From Selenomonadaceae bacterium (lineage in GTDB: Bacteria; Bacillota; Negativicutes; Selenomonadales; Selenomonadaceae): a DNA stretch of 6,590 bases. Both the position numbers and the translations under genes were made by a program. Numbering within the stretch: position 1 is the stretch's first letter; every line of letters starts with the position of its first letter. The DNA lies in the NCBI GenBank assembly GCA_017529085.1, contig JAFXOC010000358.1, positions 1 to 6,590 on the forward strand, given 5' to 3'. Under the pieces are notes generated by a model. It was given only the letters and a program-made list of their open reading frames with translations, had not been told where the DNA came from and made no database searches. Below, piece by piece: positions 1 through 5,769 of this stretch.

Positions 1-134
1 ATGACGGGCAAACGATAAATTTTATCAGTTAAGAACAAAAAATGGAAAAAAACAAATATTTTTGATATAATCGACACAGAAATTCAAAAATTAATAAATT
101 AATAAATATTCCAAACCGTCAAGGAGGTATATAC
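1..134 (+). other. AT-rich leader upstream of the first gene
   Basis: No gene can be supported here. The first bases could hold the 3' end of an upstream gene: one frame stops at 16-18 (TAA) and another at 30-32 (TAA), but too little is visible to choose. The rest is very AT-rich and contains a promoter (43-71), a short 8-bp tandem repeat (ATTAATAA twice, 90-105) and the Shine-Dalgarno sequence of the next gene (AAGGAGG, 121-127). Confidence 0.6.
43..71 (+). promoter_or_regulatory. sigma-70-type promoter with extended -10 for the 135-968 gene
   Basis: A perfect TATAAT lies at 66-71, preceded by the TGn extended -10 element (TG at 63-64). Exactly 17 bp upstream is TGGAAA (43-48), a 4/6 match to TTGACA. 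Transcription would start near position 78, leaving an untranslated leader of roughly 55-60 bases. The strong -10 compensates for a mediocre -35. Confidence 0.65.
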
Positions 135-968
135 ATGGCGAAAGATATAGATGCGGCGCTGATACGGGAGTATGAGGCGCATAAGGATTGTTCCAAAGAA
201 GAAATGGAAGAATATTTAAGAACCCTTCCCCCAAGCGAAAGGGAACGGTTTCAGATGTACGCCGCGAAAATGGAGCGAGAAAAGCGAAAGAAGGAGCAAA
301 AGAAGAAGGAAGAACAGCAAAATCGTATCGGTTGCCTTTTAACCGTTGTGATTTTTGCGGGGCTTATCGGGCTTATGGCGTATTTCCAAGACAACGAAAG
401 CGCGGAAGAATCAAAACCTGCGCCGCAAGCCAAACAGGAAACGAGGGACAGCGGCAAGCAATCCGCCGCGAGCGTAGAAGCCGAAGAAAACGACGACAAG
501 GATAAGGACGCAAAAGCCAAAGCATTAAAATTGGCGGCTTATAACAAATGGACGGAAGAAACCGACAGACAAGCCGAAATGGTAAATTCCAACTGGAAAC
601 TTCTGTGGGAAAGCGCGCTATCCGCCATGTCGAAGAGCGAAAGCGAACGAAAGGAAGTCGCTAAAAACATAAAGAGCTTTGAAAAGAAACTGGAAGAAGC
701 TAAACCCGTCTTTTCCAAAATGGAATTTTCCAAACACCTCACCAAAGACGAGCAGGAGAAGTTAAAAGAAGCCAACGCCGATTACGTCGTCTGGCTTGAA
801 GAACGACAAAAAGCCTGCGGGGAGATTGTGGAGATAGTATATAAGGATTTGACCCCCGAGAAACTTAAAGAGATTGAGGAAGCGATAAAAAAGAGCGACG
901 ATAAGATGAAAAAGATTAAGTCTAGGATAATAGAGTTTCAAAAGGGCATGGGATTGATAGCGGAATGA
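135..968 (+). CDS. hypothetical single-pass membrane protein with coiled-coil flanks
   Basis: I do not recognise a family. The ATG is set by AAGGAGG at 121-127, seven bases upstream. The 277-residue product has a highly charged N-terminal part (1-64) ending in a Lys/Arg/Glu-rich stretch around 47-61. One hydrophobic segment follows at about 65-84, then a low-complexity acidic/polar linker (about 85-128), then a long Lys/Glu-rich helical region (about 129-272) with likely coiled coil. There is no cleavable signal peptide. The basic cluster before the membrane segment predicts N-terminus in the cytoplasm and C-terminal domain outside. Its own promoter and a terminator before the next gene make it a monocistronic unit, so a functional link to the downstream proteases is not implied. 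The membrane topology is fairly secure; the role is unknown. A scaffold or envelope-associated function is only a guess. Confidence 0.9.
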   Translation: MAKDIDAALIREYEAHKDCSKEEMEEYLRTLPPSERERFQMYAAKMEREKRKKEQKKKEEQQNRIGCLLTVVIFAGLIGLMAYFQDNESAEESKPAPQAKQETRDSGKQSAASVEAEENDDKDKDAKAKALKLAAYNKWTEETDRQAEMVNSNWKLLWESALSAMSKSESERKEVAKNIKSFEKKLEEAKPVFSKMEFSKHLTKDEQEKLKEANADYVVWLEERQKACGEIVEIVYKDLTPEKLKEIEEAIKKSDDKMKKIKSRIIEFQKGMGLIAE

Positions 969-985
969 ATTGATAAAATAGGGTT

Positions 986-1030
986 TAACAATGAAAGTCT
1001 TGTGAAAGAATCGCAAGACTTTCATTGTTA
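986..1030 (+). terminator. long-stem hairpin terminator after the membrane protein gene
   Basis: Bases 986-1002 pair perfectly with 1014-1030 (17 bp). One G-U and one G-C pair can extend this into the loop, leaving about 7 unpaired bases. The hairpin starts 17 bases after the stop codon. The following tract is T-rich but broken (TTTGCATGATTTATTTT), so it is not a textbook U-run. It could also protect the mRNA 3' end. Because the stem is near-symmetrical, it might work in either direction. Confidence 0.7.
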
Positions 1031-1058
1031 TTTGCATGATTTATTTTACCGTGACGTA

Positions 1059-1087
1059 GTGACAATTTTTTGAATTTATGCTAAAAT
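1059..1087 (+). promoter_or_regulatory. promoter of the first large metalloprotease-like gene
   Basis: GTGACA (1059-1064, 5/6 match to TTGACA) is separated by exactly 17 bp from TAAAAT (1082-1087, 5/6 match to TATAAT). TG at 1079-1080 provides an extended -10. Predicted start of transcription is near 1094, giving a leader of about 30 bases before the TTG start. The same elements occur with the same spacing before the second gene. Confidence 0.75.
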
Positions 1088-1099
1088 TTATCGCATAAA
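1075..1099. promoter_or_regulatory. candidate operator palindrome over the -10 box, copy 1
   Basis: TTTATGC (1075-1081) and its reverse complement GCATAAA (1093-1099) flank an 11-bp spacer that contains the -10 hexamer. The position, straddling the -10 and the transcription start, is typical of a repressor site. It could also be a chance palindrome in AT-rich DNA, but it is kept unchanged in the second copy (4863-4887). No regulator gene is visible in the window. Confidence 0.45.
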
Positions 1100-1123
1100 A
1101 TTCATATTAAGGAGTTGATTATT

Positions 1124-1979
1124 TTGCTCACTTGGACAGGGAACAGCAATTCTCAGAATTTTAGTTTAGTGGGGTACGAAGACCGGGAAGGCGTTATTTC
1201 GGATTTTGGATTTGTCGATAAATATGGCGATGCAACCGATACAACAAAGGGCTCGGATAGAATTTATATCAACAGTACGGACGAAAGCGAATTGCAAAAA
1301 TTTACGCTAAGCGGAAACGACGTCGTATACAATGGTAAACTTACTTTGCAAGGCGGTCAAAGTTCATCTGGCGATATTTATCTTTTGGCGGGTACGGATT
1401 ATTACTCGAGCAATCTCTATAAAGCCACGTCTAACGGCTTGGTATCCGCCGATACGGCAAACCCTGTCGGAATCAACGATGGTAACGATGTAATTAAAAA
1501 TTTGTTGGCATATCTTGATAAAACATCTTTGACGGGCGAAGCCGCGTTAGACGCTGCGGTGCAATCCTGCTCCAATTTTGCATCATGGCAGGATTTAGTC
1601 GACAGCTTTATAGCGGACTGCGCATCATATAATGGCGACGCTAGAAAATTCTTGCAGGATAAATGCAGCATTCGTCTTTATAACGAGGACACGGGCGCAA
1701 TTAGCGGATACGACGCGGGTTCCGGAGTTGTAAAAACCGCGGAAAGCATTGTGCCTGAGGATACTTCAACGTTTGTTTATCCTTCGTCCACAACTTCCAC
1801 TTTTGACGGTCTGACGGTGAAATGGCCGACCAAAAGTTCTTTGACAAGCGCGCAACAAACCATCGTGGCGGGGCTTAATACTTGGTGGATTCCTCAGGCG
1901 TTAAAGCTTATTAAAGATAGTTACGGGCTTAGCTTTTCGGGTTCAAATCCGTCTGTTAAAACCCTTACCGTAAATTTTG
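1124..1979 (+). repeat. long direct repeat, copy 1 (5' part of first large gene)
   Basis: This segment aligns without gaps to 4914-5769 at a constant offset of 3790. By hand count I find about 50 differences, roughly 94% identity, many of them silent third-position changes. Identity falls abruptly after about 1980. The segment encodes the N-terminal module and helical linker but stops before the protease active site. Confidence 0.9.
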
Positions 1980-4798
1980 AGACCACCAGTAATGATTATC
2001 TGGCAACCGCCGGTTATTCAACGATAAACGGAAATGCTATAAGCCTTACTTTAAACATTAACAATAGATATTATACCAACGTTTCCGATACGGATCCCAA
2101 CGGCGTATCCAGCGATACGTCCGGGTATTTGGACAGAACAATAGCGCATGAATTAACTCATTCGATTATGGAAGCTACTATACATTATTTTAGCAAATTA
2201 CCGAATTACTTTGTAGAAGGAATGGCTGAACTTACCCACGGTATAGACGATGAGCGAACTGCGAGAATAACTGCTTTAGCGTCTGATTCGTCAACACTTG
2301 CAAGCGTTATAGAAGGCGATGTATATGGAGATACAAACATTTACGCCGCAGGCTATATGCTTCTTCGCTATCTTGCGTTTCAAGCATCCGATGCTGCGGC
2401 AACGGGCAGCACAGTAAGCGGTGGAACAGGAAGCACGGTCAGCGGAGCTACGGGCAGTACCATAAGCGGTGGCGCAAGCACGGTTAGCGGGGGAACGGGA
2501 AGCACCGTAAGCGGAGGCACAGGAAAAGGCAGCACCACATCAGGCGGTACGGGTAGCGCCACTTCCGTGGTTACCATTACCGAAGTGAACGCCGATACCG
2601 TTATCGCAGGCTCCGGCGCTCGCGATATGACGGTCGTTCGCCTGCTTTCAAGCGGCTCGTTGAACATGGTCGATATGGGAAGTGCCGACACTCTTCTCGT
2701 AGGAACTGTGACGGGCGGTTCTTTGCTCGCAGACGTAACTTCAGGCACAGGCAACGTAATAACAATCGGTAACATTTTAAGCGGCAACTCCACAATAAAA
2801 GCCGCAACCGGTACGGCTGTCAAAGTTACGGCGACGCTTGGCGATGCAAAGCTTTCCTTAACGAGCGAAGACGGCGACTATGTAAACCTGGCTTCCGGTT
2901 CGAAGCTATCTTCTCTTACTCAAAAATATTCCGGCAGCGTTTTAAGCTTAAACGCATCGACTCCTCAGACGATTGTCGCCACCTCTGCTGCCGGAAGTGT
3001 TGAGTTTGGCTCCGGCTCGGCGTTAAAACTCAGTATCGGCAAGATAAATCCCAATGTTGATTCGGACGGCGATTCTGTCACATCAGGCACTTTAGCCAAC
3101 AATGTACACGATGTACTGGGCATATATGAAGACACCATCAGCATTGGGACCATAGCGGGTACCGGTCAATTTAAAGTTGCGGATACTGTTGCTACCCGTC
3201 TCATACTTGAAAACGGGACTTCCTTTAAAAACGCCGTATTCTCAACGGGCGGCAGCGGTATGATAAACATAAACGCGGCGAGCGCATCCGAGAAAATTTC
3301 ACTTGCGGGCACGGTAACTTTTGGCGAAGGCGCAAGCGTCGTAGGCTCTTATTGGGGAGATTATATCGAGCTTGGCTCCGCGTCAAGCGCGTCTTCAAGC
3401 AAAATAATCGGCGGCGCCGGCAACGATTCTTATGATTTTTCGCGTTACACATCGGGCGGCGCGACGGTTATGGATTTTGGTTTTGTCACAGATAAGGGCG
3501 TTGCGGTAAATTCCTACAATGGCGCGGACGTTATCGTTCTTAACGGCGATTCCGATACGGAGCTTGCGAAAATCAAATTAAGCAGCGGTAATGTGGTATA
3601 CAACGATATTGTCACGTTAAAAGGCAGCACCGGAAGCGAAGACTATTATTTTATCAATGTGGCGACAGGCAGCAACCTCACCGATGTCTATACTTATCGA
3701 GTAACCGCAAGCGGGCTTAGTAATGCGGGTGCGGATACAATCAGCGCCGACACGATAAGCGCGGATACGTTGGTCGGAACAACGGGAGCTGCGGGAACTG
3801 TGCTGACTTCAACGGGCAAGACCCCGGTGAAACTTGTAGCGGGCGGCGCAAAGGTCACATTAGACGGCGGCACGAACGGCACGGACGATGCGCTGATTTC
3901 GGCGGGATCCGGCAATAACACCACATTCTTCCTCCATAAAAACGGAGGCAACGATATGGTTCGCGGCTTCGTCTTTGGCGGCGATAAGACTACCGATGAT
4001 GTGATTGCGCTTGACGGCAGCTTTGACAATAACGGATTAATAACGCCAAGCAGCGGCATGGTCAGAATAGGCTTTGACGCTTTGGGCAGCATGACGCTGA
4101 CGGGCGAAACGGGACAGAACAAAATTGCTTATAATTACGGCGGCAATCTTGGCGTAGTAAACGTAGACATGAGTTCAGGCGGCATGGATATGACCTTTGA
4201 CGATGAAGCCAACTATTATATCGGTCAGGGTAAGAAGACGAGTTTAGTGTTTACAAAAGACGATTTTATTGCCGGCACAGGTTCTAACGGTGTGTTCTCC
4301 GGATTTGGTTGGAACAGCCCCTATATCTCCGAAGGACTTGGCATAATTGATGCCAGAGACGGCGATATAGCGGCTGTTAACGGAGATAATGCGGTGGCGC
4401 AGATAATTTACGCCTCCACAGTAGTAGGCGGCGCGTCTTCAAAAGCGGGCGACAATGTATATCTCTGCGGAGGGCTCGGCGAAAACTTCAGCAATTCTAC
4501 AGCCGACACGCTCGTAGGCTCCGCTAACGGCAACACCACTTTCTACGTTGGCGGTAAAATGGGCGATGATGTCCTGACAAATGCGGTGGGCGGCGATATG
4601 GTCGTATTTATCGACACAAAATACTCCGATTTAGCCTCATTTACCGGAACGGCAAAAACATTTAACGCTACGTTTACCAACGGAACAACAGTAAAACTGA
4701 CGGCAGCGGAAAACATCACTTCCACCGACAGTATAACGGTACAATTTGACGATGCGACATATAAATGGAACGGATCGTATTTGTCGCAGAAACAGTAA
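1124..4798 (+). CDS. large modular RTX-like protein with HExxH-X18-E zinc-metalloprotease-like domain
   Basis: I chose TTG at 1124 (1224 residues) because AAGGAG (1109-1114) sits nine bases upstream and the paralogue can only start at the equivalent TTG; an in-frame TTG at 1115 is too close to the Shine-Dalgarno. Domains by residue: 1-117 N-terminal beta-type module without signal peptide; 118-225 mostly helical linker with three conserved Cys; about 226-420 metalloprotease-like domain with HELTH (His342, Glu343, His346) and Glu365 in FVEGMAEL. The spacing HExxH-X18-E is that of gluzincin-type zinc peptidases, not the HExxHxxGxxH of serralysins. Residues 427-481 are a Gly/Ser/Thr repeat linker; 482-765 a repetitive beta-rich stretch; 782-880 a second copy of the N-terminal module; 900 to the end degenerate RTX-like Gly/Asp motifs (for example GGAGNDSYD just before, and GGTNGTDD). 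The acidic, Ser/Thr/Gly-rich makeup and lack of signal peptide suggest type I-like export, but no transporter is in the window. The substrate is unknown. Zinc-peptidase call is likely; activity is unproven. Confidence 0.88.
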   Translation: MLTWTGNSNSQNFSLVGYEDREGVISDFGFVDKYGDATDTTKGSDRIYINSTDESELQKFTLSGNDVVYNGKLTLQGGQSSSGDIYLLAGTDYYSSNLYKATSNGLVSADTANPVGINDGNDVIKNLLAYLDKTSLTGEAALDAAVQSCSNFASWQDLVDSFIADCASYNGDARKFLQDKCSIRLYNEDTGAISGYDAGSGVVKTAESIVPEDTSTFVYPSSTTSTFDGLTVKWPTKSSLTSAQQTIVAGLNTWWIPQALKLIKDSYGLSFSGSNPSVKTLTVNFETTSNDYLATAGYSTINGNAISLTLNINNRYYTNVSDTDPNGVSSDTSGYLDRTIAHELTHSIMEATIHYFSKLPNYFVEGMAELTHGIDDERTARITALASDSSTLASVIEGDVYGDTNIYAAGYMLLRYLAFQASDAAATGSTVSGGTGSTVSGATGSTISGGASTVSGGTGSTVSGGTGKGSTTSGGTGSATSVVTITEVNADTVIAGSGARDMTVVRLLSSGSLNMVDMGSADTLLVGTVTGGSLLADVTSGTGNVITIGNILSGNSTIKAATGTAVKVTATLGDAKLSLTSEDGDYVNLASGSKLSSLTQKYSGSVLSLNASTPQTIVATSAAGSVEFGSGSALKLSIGKINPNVDSDGDSVTSGTLANNVHDVLGIYEDTISIGTIAGTGQFKVADTVATRLILENGTSFKNAVFSTGGSGMININAASASEKISLAGTVTFGEGASVVGSYWGDYIELGSASSASSSKIIGGAGNDSYDFSRYTSGGATVMDFGFVTDKGVAVNSYNGADVIVLNGDSDTELAKIKLSSGNVVYNDIVTLKGSTGSEDYYFINVATGSNLTDVYTYRVTASGLSNAGADTISADTISADTLVGTTGAAGTVLTSTGKTPVKLVAGGAKVTLDGGTNGTDDALISAGSGNNTTFFLHKNGGNDMVRGFVFGGDKTTDDVIALDGSFDNNGLITPSSGMVRIGFDALGSMTLTGETGQNKIAYNYGGNLGVVNVDMSSGGMDMTFDDEANYYIGQGKKTSLVFTKDDFIAGTGSNGVFSGFGWNSPYISEGLGIIDARDGDIAAVNGDNAVAQIIYASTVVGGASSKAGDNVYLCGGLGENFSNSTADTLVGSANGNTTFYVGGKMGDDVLTNAVGGDMVVFIDTKYSDLASFTGTAKTFNATFTNGTTVKLTAAENITSTDSITVQFDDATYKWNGSYLSQKQ
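1196..1474 (+). repeat. N-terminal beta-type module, first occurrence
   Basis: Residues 25-117 of the first large protein recur within the same protein at about 782-880. Shared landmarks in order are DFGFV, an acidic turn, a T/S-E-L-x-K segment, NDVVYN versus GNVVYN, a TLxG strand, and a Tyr-rich strand ending in a short SGL or NGL turn and an A-D-T. The module is also the N-terminus of the second large protein. It may be a beta-roll cap or an export/anchoring domain; its role is inferred only. Confidence 0.75.
2402..2566 (+). repeat. Gly/Ser/Thr linker of 8-residue (24-bp) repeats
   Basis: About six imperfect copies of the unit TGSTVSGG follow the protease domain. One unit has lost a residue pair-equivalent and one has gained two (TGKGSTTSGG). 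The DNA units vary mostly at third positions, so the protein pattern is kept while nucleotide identity has decayed. It probably works as a flexible linker between the catalytic domain and the repetitive beta region. The second gene lacks it. Confidence 0.9.
3467..3754 (+). repeat. N-terminal-type module, internal occurrence
   Basis: This stretch encodes residues about 782-880 and matches the protein's own N-terminal module (encoded at 1196-1474) at protein level, with DFGFV, T-E-L-A-K and NVVYN landmarks. Nucleotide identity is low, so the duplication is old. It follows directly on the clearest RTX-like motif (GGAGNDSYD). Confidence 0.7.
3731..3772 (+). repeat. short 15-bp in-frame repeats (ADTIS)
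   Basis: Two full 15-bp units and one partial encode ADTIS, ADTIS, ADTL. The repeats sit at the junction between the internal module and the RTX-like C-terminal part, near the point where homology to the second gene resumes. They look like a hinge, and possibly a scar of recombination. Confidence 0.75.
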
Positions 4799-4800
4799 GG

Positions 4801-4841
4801 AAAAAGATAATCTCGGGGTTGCACCCGAGATTATCTTTTTT
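4801..4841 (+). terminator. strong intrinsic terminator after the first large gene
   Basis: Bases 4801-4817 pair perfectly with 4824-4840 (17 bp) around a six-base loop, with a GC-rich upper stem (CTCGGG/CCCGAG). A six-T run at 4836-4841 partly belongs to the stem base, and further Ts follow. It starts two bases after the stop codon region. The A-run on the left arm means it may also act on the opposite strand. It separates the two large genes into independent transcripts. Confidence 0.93.
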
Positions 4842-4846
4842 GTTTA

Positions 4847-4875
4847 GTGACAATTTTTTGAATTTATGCTAAAAT
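4847..4875 (+). promoter_or_regulatory. promoter of the second large gene
   Basis: GTGACA (4847-4852), 17-bp spacer and TAAAAT (4870-4875) with TG at 4867-4868, exactly as before the first large gene. The two genes are therefore expected to share regulation, differing only in the leader between the palindrome and the start codon. Confidence 0.75.
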
Positions 4876-4887
4876 TTATCGCATAAA
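4863..4887. promoter_or_regulatory. candidate operator palindrome over the -10 box, copy 2
   Basis: TTTATGC (4863-4869) and GCATAAA (4881-4887) flank an 11-bp spacer, identical to 1075-1099. The exact identity of the two blocks ends with this palindrome. Confidence 0.45.
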
Positions 4888-4898
4888 GTTAATGTTTT

Positions 4899-4904
4899 GG
4901 GGGG
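4899..4904 (+). promoter_or_regulatory. G6 tract at the ribosome-binding position of the second large gene
   Basis: Where the first gene has AAGGAG, this one has six Gs ending nine bases before the TTG, the same spacing. GGGGGGT can pair with the anti-Shine-Dalgarno through two G-U wobbles, so binding should be weaker. The TAG at 4905-4907 is in frame with the gene and excludes an earlier start. Confidence 0.55.
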
Positions 4905-4913
4905 TAGGTTATT

Positions 4914-5769
4914 TTGATTACTTGGACAGGGAACAGCAATTCTCAGAATTTTAGTTTAGTGGGGTACGAGGACAGGGAAGGCGTTATTTCAGATTTTGGT
5001 TTTGTCGATAAATATGGCGATGCAACCGATACAACAAAAGGCGCGGATAGAATTTACATCAACAGCGTAGACGAAAGCGAATTGCAAAAATTTACACTTA
5101 GCGGAAACGACGTTGTATACAATGGTAAACTTACTTTGCAAGGCGGTCAAAATTCATCTGGCGATATTTATCTTTTGGCGGGTACGGATTATTACTCGAG
5201 CAATCTCTATAAAGCCACGTCTAACGGCTTGGTATCCGCCGATACGGCAAACCCTGTCGGGATCAACGATGGCAACGATGTAATTAAAAATTTATTGGCA
5301 TATCTTGATAAAACATCTTTGACGGGCGAAGCCGCGTTAGACGCTGCGGTGCAATACTGCTCCGATTTTGCTTCATGGCAGGATTTGGTCAACAGCTTTA
5401 TAGCGGACTGCGCATCGTATAATGGCGATGCGAGAAAATTTTTGCAGGATAAATGTAGCATTCGTCTTTATAACGAGGACACGGGCGCAATTAGCGGATA
5501 CGACGCGGGTTCCGGAGTTGTAAAAACCGCTGAGAGCATTGTGCCGGAAGATACTTCAACGTTTGTTTATCCTTCGTCCACAACTTCCACTTTTGACGGT
5601 CTGACGGTGAAATGGCCAACCCAAAGTTCTTTGACAAGCGCGCAACAAACGATTGTGGCGGGGCTTAACACATGGTGGATTCCTCAGGCGTTAAAGCTTA
5701 TTAAAGATAGTTACGGGCTTAGCTTTTCGGGCTCCAATCCGTCTGTCAATACTCTTACCGTGAATTTTG
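4914..5769 (+). repeat. long direct repeat, copy 2 (5' part of second large gene)
   Basis: Gap-free counterpart of 1124-1979, about 94% identical by hand count. After about 5770 the two genes diverge strongly for roughly 150 bp and then recover to a lower level of similarity through the protease motif. Confidence 0.9.

Larger units (their letters stand above)
1057..1099 (+). repeat. 43-bp duplicated control region, copy 1
   Basis: This block is identical, base for base, to 4845-4887. It carries the -35, the extended -10 and a palindrome, and stops at the end of the palindrome; the bases between it and each start codon differ. It is the intergenic part of the tandem duplication that also covers the downstream genes. 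Conservation limited to promoter elements argues for functional constraint or recent copying. Confidence 0.95.
4845..4887 (+). repeat. 43-bp duplicated control region, copy 2
   Basis: Identical to 1057-1099. It begins only four bases after the terminator's T-run and contains the promoter and palindrome of the second large gene. Confidence 0.95.

Noticed and set aside
188..505. 105-residue + strand frame inside the membrane protein gene
   Set aside because: Very Arg/Lys-rich frame-shifted shadow of the 135-968 gene, which has a clear Shine-Dalgarno and promoter.
1115..1117. In-frame TTG as start of the first large gene
   Set aside because: It directly abuts the AAGGAG sequence (1109-1114), leaving no usable spacing, and the paralogue has an in-frame stop codon upstream of its equivalent TTG.
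1051..1123. Transposon end or insertion-sequence boundary explaining the duplication
   Set aside because: No transposase, terminal inverted repeats or target-site duplication is visible; the repeated block is a promoter plus gene, better explained by tandem gene duplication.
2402..2566. CRISPR-like array
   Set aside because: The 24-bp units are contiguous with no spacers, are in frame and encode a protein linker.
2380..2823. 147-residue open frame on the minus strand
   Set aside because: It lies opposite the Gly/Ser/Thr repeat part of the first large gene and its Val/Pro/Leu-rich product mirrors those repeats; no ribosome-binding site or promoter is apparent.
3694..4122. 142-residue minus-strand open frame
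   Set aside because: Codon bias of the + strand gene leaves this frame open; the Pro/Val/Ser-rich product resembles no protein and lies wholly within a well-supported gene.
5207..5461. 84-residue minus-strand frame with a near-identical twin at 1417-1671
   Set aside because: The apparent conservation comes from the duplication of the + strand genes; both are antisense to the most similar part of the repeat and show no independent signals.
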